Of a stretch of DNA of 64,000 bases, positions 1 through 10,463 are shown in pieces. The notes under the pieces were generated by a model. That model worked only from the letters and a program-made list of their open reading frames with translations. It was not told where the DNA came from and searched no databases. Origin of the DNA: Oleoguttula mirabilis (Eukaryota; Ascomycota; Dothideomycetes; Mycosphaerellales; Teratosphaeriaceae). Made by a program: the position numbers and the translations under genes. Position 1 is the stretch's first letter; each line of letters opens with the position of its first letter. The DNA lies in the NCBI GenBank assembly GCA_035135055.1, contig JAVFHQ010000011.1, forward strand, positions 62,001-126,000, in the 5' to 3' direction.

Positions 1-1323
1 GTGATCATCAACAGTATGACAGATCTTCTCGACTGCGCTCGCGTTGCCACCCAAGAGACCGTAGACAGCAGCCTCGTAGTCGTTCGAGCATCCTGATTCC
101 GATGCTATATAGCACATCTTCCTCCATGCTGCGTTTGACAAGGACTCTTTCGCGTCGACTGCGTGCAGCGCGATGGCCCGCCAACCCTCATTGCGTTCTT
201 CGCACCACGCTTGAACCCTCTCCCAAGGTGTTCCGCGTCGCAGCATCTCCCAGCAAGCGATCCAGACGGCCTTTTCGTAGAAGCTATCTGGCTTCTCAAG
301 AGCACGTTGCTGTCTCGAAGGAGCATCAGGGTCCAGAGTCGTGACGAGCAATTCATTGCCAGCAGACGTCCTAATCTGTGGCTGAACAGAGTCGGAAGGA
401 CTGGGCCACGTCCGCAGCCTCTTCTCGCCTTTAATCTTCTCCCGAGTGTTCATCCAGCCGTGCGACCACAAGCCCTTTCCGCTGCCAGACCTGGCTTCCA
501 GCTCTTCCATAATGCTTGGCAGATCGCTCTCTTGGTGGTCGACAGCCCGCTCCAGCCACTTCTTGATCAAAGAGCGCTCCCTGGCGATGTCGTTTTCGAT
601 CAGGAAGCGGTCGTACAGCTCCGCTTCAGTGGTATAGCGGTGCGGCTCCTCGAGCCTCGCCAGCTTCTCTTCCCTCTCCTGATGCAGCTCGCGGTTCAAC
701 ACCTCCATGTCCTTTCGGTAGTGAAGCTGCAGTACCAGCCGGAAGAGCTCCCAGATGTCCGCTTCTTGCTGCCAATGCCGCAATTCCTTGACCTCTTCCG
801 CCTTGCGCGCAGACAAGATGCCCATACCACTAGACCCGAGCGGCCTAGTCGTGTTCGAGGCCGTCGAGAGCTGGGCCTGCTGACTCCACTCCTTCCGCAG
901 CTGCTGCATCCTCTCTTGCTGGTGGTTCTTCTGCAGATTGCGCACAGCATCCTCGGCAATCGTCTTGAACTCCGTCACCACCTCCATGGCCGCCCGATGC
1001 TTGTCCTCCCGCGTCGGCAGCCCACTCAAGAACTGGTCCACCGTGATAGCGAAGCGCTCCACCTCCCTGCCAACCTTGTCCGCCATCGCGCGCAATGGGT
1101 TGACCGCTTCCTCGACGCCGGCGTGCCCTTCAATGGCCATCATGTCGTCCTCTTCGTCATCATCATCCTCGACGGACTCGTGGACTTGGTCGTTGTTGGT
1201 ATTGACAAAATTCCAACCAGGCTCCTTGCGGGTGGTTGGAGGTGCGCGTTTGCGTGTCGCTTTCTTGATTGTTGCGCCGCTTCCATTACCACTGGCTTGC
1301 GATCTGCGCGTTACTGGCGCCAT
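1..1323 (-). CDS. NUP84: Nucleoporin NUP84/NUP107 homologue, C-terminus off the window
   Basis: Open for 441 codons from the ATG at 1323 and still open at base 1, so only the N-terminal part is present and no intron is needed. Nup84/Nup107 is a structural alpha-helical subunit of the Y-shaped Nup84 complex that coats the nuclear pore membrane. The N-terminus is basic, followed by an Asp/Glu run (about residues 47-54), then long helical sequence. Family-typical stretches include WSHGWMNTREKIKGEKRLRTW near residue 290 and, after it, LDPDAPSRQQRALEKPD, ACWEMLRRGTPWERVQAWCE and EERNEGWRAIAL. Identification rests on recall of these conserved fungal Nup84 segments. The long open frame on the opposite strand is antisense shadow. 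Confidence 0.85.
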   Translation of the reverse strand, partial: MAPVTRRSQASGNGSGATIKKATRKRAPPTTRKEPGWNFVNTNNDQVHESVEDDDDEEDDMMAIEGHAGVEEAVNPLRAMADKVGREVERFAITVDQFLSGLPTREDKHRAAMEVVTEFKTIAEDAVRNLQKNHQQERMQQLRKEWSQQAQLSTASNTTRPLGSSGMGILSARKAEEVKELRHWQQEADIWELFRLVLQLHYRKDMEVLNRELHQEREEKLARLEEPHRYTTEAELYDRFLIENDIARERSLIKKWLERAVDHQESDLPSIMEELEARSGSGKGLWSHGWMNTREKIKGEKRLRTWPSPSDSVQPQIRTSAGNELLVTTLDPDAPSRQQRALEKPDSFYEKAVWIACWEMLRRGTPWERVQAWCEERNEGWRAIALHAVDAKESLSNAAWRKMCYIASESGCSNDYEAAVYGLLGGNASAVEKICHTVDDH

Positions 1324-1667
1324 GATTCACGCTGCGCGTCTCGACGTGTTTGGAGGACAAGCAATCACCGCAACTCTCGAACTGCATGCAACATTGATGT
1401 TCAACAGTCAACTCGAGGCCGCTCGGTAGCCTGCCGCTAGCGTGTTTCGAGGACGCGGTCACGTGGGCGCCACACTGTTTACATGGAGCTCTTCCAGTGA
1501 CGCACTACATACTTAGACGACCGAGTGCTGACGATGACGGGGCCAGGCTACTGTAACTTTTACACTCCCTACGTCCCACTCACAATGCTCCAGAGCTGGT
1601 AAATCCCAGGGTCTCGGAAAACGCCGGAGCGCAATGCTAAAGCTCTGTATACCATGGGTCCCCACAC
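1324..1667. other. Intergenic, promoter of NUP84 and 3' side of ERV29
   Basis: 344 bp between two minus-strand genes. It holds the NUP84 upstream region, with one CACGTG E-box (1460-1465). No coding signal or repeat was seen. Confidence 0.5.
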
Positions 1668-2737
1668 TCAGTAGACCTTCTTCTTCTCGTCGAAGCTGAC
1701 CTGCCCCGGTCCCATGTTGATCAGCAGCATCAGACCGCCCACAATGGACAGGATCTGGAAGAAATCGTACTTGGCGAAGTCCTTGTGCGGGTGGTGCGGA
1801 TGTAGCTAGCAATGTCATTAGCAGGAAGCCCTCCACGTCTCAGTCGCGGTGATACAATGCTTACCGTCCAGAAGTTATTGACCATGACGTTGAAGATGCT
1901 CAAGATCATCACAAGGATGATGGCACTCCACTTCGCCTTGAAGCCCACGACCACCATCACGCACGCCACTGCGCCGAACCCAATCACCACCAGCCGCCCC
2001 AGACTCCAGTCCCCAGCAAACACAAACCCAATGAACAAGAAGATCAGCAGCACCCTCCCCGCCAGCTGGAAGTACATCTTGCGATCCTTCTCATCGATCT
2101 GCGGCAGGCCCGCGGGCGCGAACTTCTTGCGCACCCACGAGTCGGAGAGCACCATGAGCAGGCCGCCCATGACGGACAGGTTGCGCAGGAAGAAGTTGAG
2201 GTCGAAGATCAGGCCGTAGCCGAGGGCTTGCGTGATGACGACGCCGATGAGGCCCATGACGGCGTATACGCTGTACTTGCGGATGATGATCAGGAGAGAC
2301 GAGGCGGTCATGGCGATCACGTTGGCGATGAGGAAGATGTGGGTGATGCCGTTCGGGACTGCCCAGAATTGTCAGCACGCTCATTCTTCACTGCCATGCC
2401 CTCCTGCCCATCAGATGTCGTGAGTAGTAGAAGTATGTCATGTATGCTTACTATGCCGATAATCATGCAAATAGACCAGCTGATCACTCCACTGCGTGAT
2501 GATCCGCAACGCATCCTCCAAGAACGTCACGACGATCAGGAAGCGCCCTATCGCCGGCAGATACGGCTTGACGGGGTCGCTCCACGTGTCCAACAGCTCC
2601 TCGATCTTGCTCGTCTGCTCACGCACGCGATCGAGCGGTGAGGGGTCGTTGGTGGCATCCTGTCGCGAAGGGCCGCCAAACGTGTTCTGGTTCTGGTTGC
2701 CCAGGTGGTAGCCGGCGGTGCCTCGGATTTGCGCCAT
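1668..2737 (-). CDS. ERV29: ER-to-Golgi cargo receptor, SURF4/Erv29 family
   Basis: Three exons: 2737-2452, 2358-1865 and 1805-1668, giving 305 aa (yeast Erv29 is about 310). The introns are GTAAGC...GCAG and GTAAGC...GCTAG, with branch-like CTGAC/CTAAT. Erv29/SURF4 is a multi-span membrane protein that packages soluble secretory cargo into COPII vesicles. Visible features are a soluble N-terminus, a conserved Arg-His-Ile-Pro-Asn-Gly-Ile segment rebuilt across intron 1, several hydrophobic spans (for example VYAVMGLIGVVITQALGYGL), and the family loop FDLNFFLRNLSVMGGLLMV. The protein ends in KKVY, a dilysine KKXX retrieval signal, as expected for this cycling receptor. The secretory gene EMP24 lies 8 kb away. 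Family assignment is secure. Confidence 0.93.
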
Positions 2738-3730
2738 TGCGGTGTGCTACGTGGCTGTCGGTAGTATGATGTACGCTGGTGTCGTGGTGAGATCGGCGGA
2801 TGAGCTGGCTTTGTTCGGGTGGTTGTGATGAGTGGATGGGTTGGGTGTAGCTGCTGCACGGCAGCGCGTTCAAACTGAAAATGAGCGTATTGGCCTATTT
2901 CACACCCAGCAAGACAGTTTGCGTGGTGTCCTCTCGGCCTGTAGTGAGGTCAGGAACCGCGGATTCAAGAAATGCGGATGCGGAGTGGTGGGGCGTGAGG
3001 ATCGTCGGTTCCTGACAGCTGTTGTTCTCGTCCTTCCGAGCTCTTTGAGGTTCAAGTCCGGTAACAGCAATGCGGCCTTCAACACATGGACAAAGAGGTT
3101 CCGGTGATTGATGGAGCAAAGTAGGTACCTTATACCTCACGTCGTGGGAGACAGAAGGACGAGGTGTGCAGCGGGTGACTATTGCTGCGGCCGATTGCAT
3201 AGCGTTAATACCCGACACGCATATGCGGTCTGAGGCTCATCTCACGAGAGTCGGGACTACTACAGCTTACTACACGCGACGCAACCTCGCTGGCTTGACT
3301 CCGCCATCGGTCACATGAGATCAGATCTTCTCCGCCCAAGGCAGGCAGCATACGACGGGAAATCCACACAAAAGGAGTGACAGCAAGCTCATTGGCAGAT
3401 CTTGTACACCGAATCCAACTCAATCACACAGCCCTAAAAGAAACGCGATTGGTACAAGACAATGGACGAAGCCGATAACAGAAGCCTTGATCACCCCCAT
3501 CCAGCGCCGTTTCCTGCCTGCAATGCCCCCATAATGCTGCCCCCCCATCGATGCGGCGTCCACTTTTGGTGACCAGAGATGCCAGCCGATAGCCGGCTGT
3601 AGGTAGTATGTGCCCTCCTGTTGCCGATGCTACCTCCTAAACCCGGCTGCAGGCATCGCAACCGTAAATAGAGGGTCGAAGCTGTAAGTATGCATGCTGA
3701 GAAAGGAATTGGGCGGCTCACAGCGCTGGA
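2738..3730. other. Intergenic, ERV29 promoter side
   Basis: About 1 kb upstream of ERV29 and downstream of the next minus-strand gene. Only short, compositionally random frames are present on both strands. A T-loop-like GGTTCAAGTCC near 3049 is not embedded in a tRNA fold. Confidence 0.4.
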
Positions 3731-5041
3731 TCAAGCGTCCCAGTTGGACGCATCATTCGGGTCGACGTCAGCGCGCTGCTCGTATTGGTCCTCGAGCGCT
3801 TGGTAGCCGTTCGGCTTGCCGTTGATGGCAGGTTTGCTCGCAGGCGGTGCGGCCGTGCGTGTGGGAGTCGACTCGATGAAAGAGCTGTTGCCGTTGGCGT
3901 CCTCGCCCGCATCCTGCTTTTTCTTCTGTTTCTTCGGCACAGCCACAGTAGTCCACCCAGATTCGTCCTCGCTCTGCTTCATGGCCTCAGCCATTTGCTC
4001 CTCTTCGGAGACGCCGTCATGGTCGCGCTGAGTGGTGGTCTCAGCTTCGGTAGTGCTAGTGGCGGCAGTGCTTGCTTTCATACCGTCATTCGAGCTGGCA
4101 GTAGACTCGGCGTCGAATGTATCCAGCAGAGGAGCGCTTGAGGTGCCGTTGACAGCCGGAGTAGCGTTCTCTGCGCTGGTCTGGCCTGCTTTCGGCGCAG
4201 TCCATGCGTTCGAGGCTGGCGGCTTGGAGACCGGGATGCCGTTCTTGGCTGGCTCACCGCGCGCCACCCTTGCAGCGCGACGTTGCTTCTCCTCCGCGAC
4301 CTTACGCTCTTTCTCGTCCGCCTCGCGCTCGAGTCTCTGCTGCTCCTTCTTCATCTTGTTCTGACGCTGCTTTTTGGTCTCAACATCCTCCTGCTTCGGC
4401 TGTCTGACAGCCTTCTCCTTCTGTGGCTTGGTTGCCGCAGTCAAGCGCAGGGTGGACGGAGCCTTGGCCGCGGGCTCAAGCATGTCCGAAACGTCACCAC
4501 CATCCACCGCTGGGTTTGCCGTAGGTGACATGTCATCATCGGCATCGGCGTCTGCTTGTGAGGAGGAGCCAGTGGACTGCGCAGGAGCGTTGACGGCGCT
4601 GGTCTGCTTCACCGTCCTGACCCTCTGCTCCTTGCCCTTGGAGGCCGAGAGGTCGTCACCCTTCCTCGCCTTTGACAACTGCTCCGCGAAATGCTTCGTG
4701 CTCATGTCAATCTCATCGTCCTCCTCTTTCTCCTCCGCGATGGCAGGAGCCGCTTGTGCCTGTGGCTGCTGCTTGGGCTGTCCCTTCCGCTTCTTGGCGC
4801 CCTCATTGCTTACCTTGGGGGCAGCGTGAGCCGTACGCTTCTCAGCGGTCTTGGATTCGGTCTTGCCATCCTCAAGAGTGGCACGTCGCTTGGCCTTTGG
4901 CTGCGTTTCTTGAACACTCCGCCGCCTGTTGGCCGTGGCTGCGCTCTGTGTTGGTTTGTTCTGCGACCAGTAGTAGTAGCTCAGGCCGCCAGCGACTCCG
5001 GCGAAGAGCACCCAGTTTTGAGCGGTCTGCCAGCTATCCAT
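3731..5041 (-). CDS. Membrane-anchored Lys/Ala-rich protein of unknown function
   Basis: A single exon of 436 aa with ATG at 5041. I do not recognise the family. A hydrophobic segment at about residues 11-26 (VLFAGVAGGLSYYYW) could anchor the protein, leaving a long cytosolic tail. The rest is low-complexity and charged: basic patches (KKRKGQPKQQPQAQ), acidic patches (EEKEEDDEIDM), and a coiled-coil-like Lys/Glu/Arg region around 225-265. Tryptophan motifs sit in the C-terminal part (ESGWTTVAVPKKQKKK and a terminal SNWDA). N-terminal anchor plus basic tail recalls ER membrane proteins that touch ribosomes or RNA, but that is only an architectural comparison. The frame is clearly coding by length and codon bias. 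Confidence 0.75.
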   Translation of the reverse strand: MDSWQTAQNWVLFAGVAGGLSYYYWSQNKPTQSAATANRRRSVQETQPKAKRRATLEDGKTESKTAEKRTAHAAPKVSNEGAKKRKGQPKQQPQAQAAPAIAEEKEEDDEIDMSTKHFAEQLSKARKGDDLSASKGKEQRVRTVKQTSAVNAPAQSTGSSSQADADADDDMSPTANPAVDGGDVSDMLEPAAKAPSTLRLTAATKPQKEKAVRQPKQEDVETKKQRQNKMKKEQQRLEREADEKERKVAEEKQRRAARVARGEPAKNGIPVSKPPASNAWTAPKAGQTSAENATPAVNGTSSAPLLDTFDAESTASSNDGMKASTAATSTTEAETTTQRDHDGVSEEEQMAEAMKQSEDESGWTTVAVPKKQKKKQDAGEDANGNSSFIESTPTRTAAPPASKPAINGKPNGYQALEDQYEQRADVDPNDASNWDA

Positions 5042-6875
5042 GCTAGGCAGTATCGATGATGTTGCTGTCGATTGTGTGGGGGCGTGTTGCAGGAGTTGTT
5101 GAGTTGGGGACGTGTTCCGGAAGTCGGCACGAGGTGACGTGCACTATGTACTTGTTAAGTTGATATGCGGTAGCAAGCGCGACTTTGTTGTGGAAGTCGC
5201 TCCTTTGTGTTGGAAGGAGTGCCTGGCGTGTTGCACGACGCGGGCTTGTTTGGCCCAGGCGCCAATTGTCTGGGCACAGTCAATGTCGTTGCGTGGGACT
5301 CGGTGGAAGCAAGGAGGCGTGTCGCGGAGCCCGATCGGCCGTGCAAGCCGCTCCTCGGTTATTTGGGGCTGACGCTGCGGTATAGTTTGGCTTGTGAACG
5401 AGCGTGGTACCACCGTACTGTAGGAGGCAAAACGATGCAAGTGGAACGAAGGTCCAAGATGTGGACAGGTGACAGATGCCAAGTAGACAACGTCGCGACT
5501 CGCGAGGTGGAAGACGGCCCAGGTTCGTACACTGCTCCGAGGCTGTGGAGGCGCGCAGGGGTCTTTAGCCAGAATCGGCTTACGCCTCACGGTAAGAGGC
5601 TGAACCAGGTCGCGTTGTCTAGAACTACACAGTTGTCTGTGAACGGAGGAGGACTGGTGAGTGCTGGAAAGGCGACATTCGATTGTTCCCATACACCACA
5701 ACGAAAACGTGTGAGCTTTGAATCCCTAGGATGCAACGGTCGAACAACTCTGGGCTCAGAGCATTCTATATTAGCTGCTGTACACGAGCGCGGGAGTCCG
5801 CCCCGCTGTCCCTCGCGTATTTCCTCCAGGGTAGGAAGGTAAGTACCTACTAGGAGGTCCTTCCGTTGCACCTCGCTCCTCCCCCTGATCCAATGGACGT
5901 AGACACATCCGTCACCTTTGGGCAGCCGGAAACCACCACCACGACACATGTGACACGGTGGTGCATTCGTACCCGGCTCCTGGGATCCCGCAGTCCACAG
6001 CGAATCGTAGAACGTCTAGAGTCCTAGACATGCACACAACAGCAGGCTAGCTGACACGATTGGTCTCTCCGCCACCGGAGATCCGCATGCGCATACAGAA
6101 CTTGCTCGTGCAATCTCGCTGTATCCTCTTCACTACGCTGGCCCCCCCTTCTGCATGCATGTGATGATGTGGTGATCAAGGTGCTGCCGGTCAAAGGCGG
6201 GGTGCGTCGGGAAAACGTGGCCTCGCTCGTCGGTCGCCTGCTCAGTGCTCAGAGGCGACGGCTACTCGATCATGCATGCCGACAACATCTTCATCTTCCG
6301 CGCCACGGACTGTGTGACACCGTTCTGAATACGATCATAGGAAGCGCACGGGTCACGGAGATGGGATTATATGGACGAAGGTCTTCTCCGGCACAGCACT
6401 GGCTTAGCCCATCCAACTTAATATCCGAGAGCTTCAGGTCATGGCCCAAAAAGCCAGGCGACGATGGGTGAGCTGCATAGCTTGCTTGTCATAGTGGAAG
6501 GCCATGACAGACGGGCAGCTCAACTCACCGCCCGGCCCGTAGGCGCTACTTGGCAGGAGACCGCTCGGTCGGCCCAAGGGGAGGCATGTACTCTGTCCGG
6601 CCCACGACAAGCGTAACACACTTCAAATCTACTTCCCAGATTGTGGTCATCACTGCAGCTGCCTGGTCTCAATCCCATCAGCAATGAAAGCGATGGTGCT
6701 AAGAAACGCAGCGATGGTGCAACCAAGAAGGTACGTGAAAGCTGCAGCTGGAAGGTGGCAAAGAGCCTTTGTGTTGAATGAATTGCTCTGGCACCGGCAG
6801 CAAACAGTGCGCATATCCTATATCAGCTACGCAAAGTGTGGGAGTGGCGCCATCGCAGGAGCAGTACATACGGAC
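5042..6875. other. Long intergenic region, no supported gene
   Basis: 1.8 kb with scattered short frames on both strands, none with family resemblance, splice support or convincing composition. It contains the promoter of the minus-strand gene at 3731-5041 and presumably that of the small gene starting at 6876. No tRNA-like fold or repeat was found by eye. Confidence 0.4.
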
Positions 6876-7262
6876 ATGGCACAAGCAGCGCTCAACATGG
6901 ACCTTGCCGACGCCCGCTACCACATCATCAGCAATGCCACCGCCTTGGCTAAAATGTCGCCCATCCCAAGTGTGCAGAACACCAACGACATGGGCATCGT
7001 GATCGAGTGTGCCCCGGGCACAGCCCAAGCGAACGCATACACTGCCAGTGTGATTTGCGACAATCAGCCTCTTATTCAAGGTGCTTGGCGGTATTCGGTG
7101 CAGGAAGCCATGGAGTCGTTGCTACGCGCGACGATGGAGGCCTGTGTATACGTTCAGGGGCAGGTTTTTCTTCGTCGACGCGCATGGTGGCGGAAGTGTG
7201 CCACTTGGCAGGAGCCAAGGGTGGATGCGAGTCTAGACGGTGCATCCATCGTCGAGGAATGA
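6876..7262 (+). CDS. Orphan small protein, paralogue A
   Basis: 128 aa from the ATG at 6876. The frame stays open further upstream to 6684, but similarity to the neighbouring paralogue begins just after this Met. No known domain is recognised. It aligns with the gene at 7754-8326: LADARYHIISNATAL matches LSEMRTQIIANANAL, ICDNQPLIQGA matches LGNDMTLMQGA, and AMESLLRATME matches AMGALLDVTME. Similarity collapses after a T5 run near 7166, where a one-base shift would read FFFVDAHGGG, closer to the FFFRDH of paralogue B. This copy may therefore be frameshifted at its C-terminus. No signal peptide or membrane span is visible. Confidence 0.5.
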   Translation: MAQAALNMDLADARYHIISNATALAKMSPIPSVQNTNDMGIVIECAPGTAQANAYTASVICDNQPLIQGAWRYSVQEAMESLLRATMEACVYVQGQVFLRRRAWWRKCATWQEPRVDASLDGASIVEE

Positions 7263-7753
7263 TGGTGGCGACGGTGGCGACGTCCGTATGTGGTTGAGAG
7301 CTCCGAAGGGCAATGAACGTCAGTAGCGATCCATCAGCGCTAGGACAGGCATGTCGTATGTCGTCAAGTGCAGGTTGTGCAGCCCCGCTCTTTCTTGTCC
7401 GGTATGCGTAGGGTCGACCCACGGATCGCTCTATCCTCCAACTCAGCTCTCACTGTGATCCTTCCTGGCCGATGTCAACAATCTGCAAATCGCGCTTCCT
7501 CACTTCTCCAGTCTCTCAAACAAACATCCACCCATGCTACAAGTGCAGAATCGTGCAACATTCTGTCGGAGACGAACAGCTAGTGAAAGAGCAGCAGTAC
7601 AGCTGCCAGTGTGTTTGAGAAGACAGTCGGCGGATCAGCGTGAGCATGTTGTCTTGCGCAGTTGCTCCAACAAAGGCAGAAAACTGATTCACGGCAGATA
7701 CCAACGGCACAGCTACGGATACTTAGCTGACACTACTCGGAACGGACGTGCAA
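7263..7753. other. Spacer between the tandem orphan paralogues
   Basis: 491 bp. It is presumed to carry the promoter of paralogue B. No other feature was seen. Confidence 0.4.
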
Positions 7754-8326
7754 ATGGTGCCAATGACGAGGGTCGCAGCGGAACTGTCTGAAATGCGGAC
7801 CCAGATCATCGCCAACGCCAACGCCTTGTATGACTTGCTGGCCGGGCAAACGCCTGACCGCCCACCGATCATCAGCATAGTGCTCAGCAACTTCCCTATC
7901 GCGACGCCCGACACACAGGGGCAGCCCCGCCTGCAGTACATCGCTGCTGTCCTCGGCAATGACATGACTCTAATGCAAGGTGCACCGGGGTCATCGATGA
8001 CAGCTGCGATGGGGGCATTGCTCGATGTGACGATGGAGGTCATGCACAACGAAAGAGACTCGTTCTTCTTTAGGGACCACATCCGCGAAGCCGATTTCAT
8101 GGCTAGGAGTGGTGGCCTGGTGGCCAATAGTGGCCAGCCGGGCATCGTGACGGGCGTGGCTGGTAATGGTGGCACCAGAGAGGCTTCGCACGCGCCTAGC
8201 AACGGCGCGGATGCGGGCGGTCCTTCCGGGTCGACTCGCGGGCGTACTCTTGGGTATGCGCAGGGGGGTGATGCCATGGAGGAGGGTGATATGGAGGAGA
8301 GTGATGAGAGCGATGAGAGCCATTAA
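7754..8326 (+). CDS. Orphan small protein, paralogue B
   Basis: 190 aa from the first in-frame ATG at 7754. Residues about 1-105 form the family core shared with the gene at 6876. This has an N-terminal helix ending IIANANALYDLL, a hydrophobic strand-like segment (IISIVLSNFPIA), YIAAVLGNDMTLMQGA and a second helix (MGALLDVTMEVMHN). A Gly/Ala/Ser-rich linker then leads to an acidic tail rich in Glu, Asp and Ser (MEEGDMEESDESDESH). The stop lies inside a tandemly repeated DNA block (8207-8468), so the tail is of recent, unstable origin. No function can be assigned. Confidence 0.55.
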   Translation: MVPMTRVAAELSEMRTQIIANANALYDLLAGQTPDRPPIISIVLSNFPIATPDTQGQPRLQYIAAVLGNDMTLMQGAPGSSMTAAMGALLDVTMEVMHNERDSFFFRDHIREADFMARSGGLVANSGQPGIVTGVAGNGGTREASHAPSNGADAGGPSGSTRGRTLGYAQGGDAMEEGDMEESDESDESH

Positions 8327-8468
8327 GAGTGCAATACTCTGCCATGCGAGCCAGGTCGGCGGGGCAGATGCGGGCGGGCATTCTTATATAAGTATGCACA
8401 GGGGGCTGATGCCATGGAGGAGGATAATGGGAGCGAGTGAGAGTGCAATGCTTTGCCATGCGAGTCAG
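8207..8468 (+). repeat. Imperfect tandem duplication across the 3' end of the orphan gene
   Basis: Copy 1 is 8207-8354 and copy 2 is 8364-8468. Shared blocks include GATGCGGGCGG, TGATGCCATGGAGGAGG, AGAGTGCAAT and GCCATGCGAG. Copy 2 lacks about 20 bp near its start and some of the Glu/Ser codons. The duplication repeats the last part of the coding sequence and its stop region downstream of the true stop. Confidence 0.75.
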
Positions 8469-8515
8469 AGTTTACTTTGCGATAGCAGGCCAGACAGCAG
8501 CTTACCGACCGACAT

Positions 8516-10021
8516 TCATGCTTTGTCCAGACCATGCATCGTCCACTCCGGATACTCTCTGTCCTCCCGCTTGATGCTCGCAAAGTTCCGATCTTTGATG
8601 TACTCCTCCACAGGCAGCGTCTCAAACTGTGACCGGTTCCCAATCTTCACACCCATGTCCTGTAGCTCTCGCGCAAACTGCATCGTTTGCTTGACAAACT
8701 GTGTCCTGTCTATCCGACCATCGAACCACTCGACCAAGGACATGGCGTTGAACGCCGCTTGACTGGTCGAGGCCACTGTGTGCGGCCTGAAGCCCGCCAA
8801 CGCATCGCCAATCAGCACGACCTTGTCGCTCATGAACAGATTCTTTGGCGCGATGACATCCGTGATGCATTGCACAAACGGTGCCTTCGTCTTATCAGCC
8901 ATCTCCGCCATCTGCGGCGGGAGGCGCGCATGGCCCATCGACTTCACCATCTCCCACGCATCCCACGAGATCATGCCAGGCGGGATGGTGATGTGCCGTC
9001 TCCGGCCATCCTTGTCCGTCATGAGCTTCTCAAGCTCCGGCTCACCTTCAGGGAAATTGGCATACCAGACAAAGTTGAGGAGGCGGTGGCCGGGGTTGGT
9101 ATTGCCGTGCTCACCAGCAATGGTGTACGTCAGGTTCTAGGAAGAGAGATTAGGAGCCAACTCATGTCAGGTACGGGTCATACAGTATATCCCTCGGATT
9201 TCTTACCTGGATCCCGGGAGCGTGAAAGAAGCAGAAGCGTTCGGCGAAGACTTCACGAGCGGCCTCTGTCACTTCGAGTTCGGGGACTGTGCCCCGAATC
9301 ACACAGTAGCCGGCGTACTTCCTTTGGATATCAGGCTCGAAGATGGCACGGATACTCGAGCTCGGGCCATCGGCGGCCACGACATGGTCGGTTTGTATGA
9401 AGTCGTCAATTTCAGTGCCATCGTCTTGTCGGCGCTTGAAGTGGACGCGGACTTGGGAGCCCTGATCTTCTAGGTCCGTGACAGTGCAGCCCGAGCGATA
9501 TGTGACCTTGCCATCAGTCGGTCGTACCTCGGGAAGCTTGCCGCCCTCCAGATACGGACTATCAATGCGGTCATAATTGGCTCGAAGGAGGTAATAGCAC
9601 AAATCCCAGCTGGTCATGTTCTGTCGATTGACCTCTTCATGAATGACGTCCCCTTTCTGGTTCAGGTAGAGCCGCTTGTAACTCGGTACGGCGACCGGCT
9701 TGCCAGTTCGATCATAGCGTTTGAAGAACTCGATCGTATCGCCTCCGGCCACGATGCCGGCTCCTTGGTTGTGGAGGAGGTTCTCCGGTGTCCGCTCGAG
9801 GAGTGTGGTGTTGTAGCCGTGGCTTTTGAGAGCCACACCTGCGAAGAGACCACCTAGCGAGCCACCTACCTGCACGCACTGTCAGCTCGAGTGTTGCATA
9901 AGTGGAGCATGCATGGACAAGGATTGCATACGATAACTATTTCCGGTTTGCGTATCGTGCCGTTTGCAGCCTCACCGTTAGTATGAGAAGTGCCATTGGT
10001 CGTGCTGTTTTCCACTGCCAT
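8516..10021 (-). CDS. FAD-dependent aromatic-type monooxygenase
   Basis: Three exons: 10021-9932, 9869-9207 and 9136-8516, giving 457 aa. Intron 1 splits the nucleotide-binding motif (EIVI|VGGSLGGLFAG) in phase 0. The protein has the class A flavin monooxygenase layout. There is an N-terminal GGSLGG dinucleotide fold at about residues 31-40, then an Arg/Glu strand (LLERTPENLLHNQGAG), a middle substrate-binding half, and a C-terminal FAD motif with GDA in KVVLIGDALAGFRPH. The GAGIVAG segment and overall pattern most resemble 2,6-dihydroxypyridine 3-monooxygenase-like enzymes, which hydroxylate N-heteroaromatics using NAD(P)H and O2. The substrate here is unknown. No pathway partner is adjacent, so a stand-alone catabolic or detoxifying role is an inference. 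Confidence 0.85.
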
Positions 10022-10463
10022 CCTTGTCAAGCATATGGTCGAAAGCTAGCTGCCATATAAAAATGTGTTCCGTGTACCAATACGAAGGTGATGTTGAAGG
10101 CTAATAATGTACGTTAAGTACCTACCCAGAGATCGACCCCGCCTTGGCTCCGGACGAAGGCAACTCTAAGATCTGCGTCTCTGCCCTCCAGAGATGTCCG
10201 AGGCTGTCTGAGGCATGCCGTTTTAACACGCGCACTATAATGGCCGGCCGTGTCAGGAAATGTGGTTGGGTCTGACGAGTGAGATGTTGCACACTGAAAG
10301 CCTGTGAGAAGCCTGGCGGCAGAATGCTCTCAAACCTACGTGCTGCTTCACTACTCATACACCTGCCCGTCTTCGGCCGGGAATGTCGCTTCAACGCAGC
10401 ACAAGCACACGAAACAATTGGTCGACCGCTAGACTACATGCTTGACCTACAGAGACAGGCTTG
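10022..10463. other. Intergenic, monooxygenase promoter
   Basis: 442 bp between two minus-strand genes. Nothing beyond a presumed promoter for the monooxygenase was seen. Confidence 0.4.

Noticed and set aside
163..1440. 425-codon open frame on the plus strand
   Set aside because: It is antisense to the NUP84 homologue, with His/Arg/Leu-rich composition typical of shadow frames.
2990..3075. tRNA-like T-loop GGTTCAAGTCC
   Set aside because: The flanking bases do not form the T stem or an acceptor stem, and no D or anticodon arm could be drawn.
5207..5842. 211-codon plus-strand frame
   Set aside because: No family resemblance, heterogeneous composition, and overlapping frames of similar length on the other strand.
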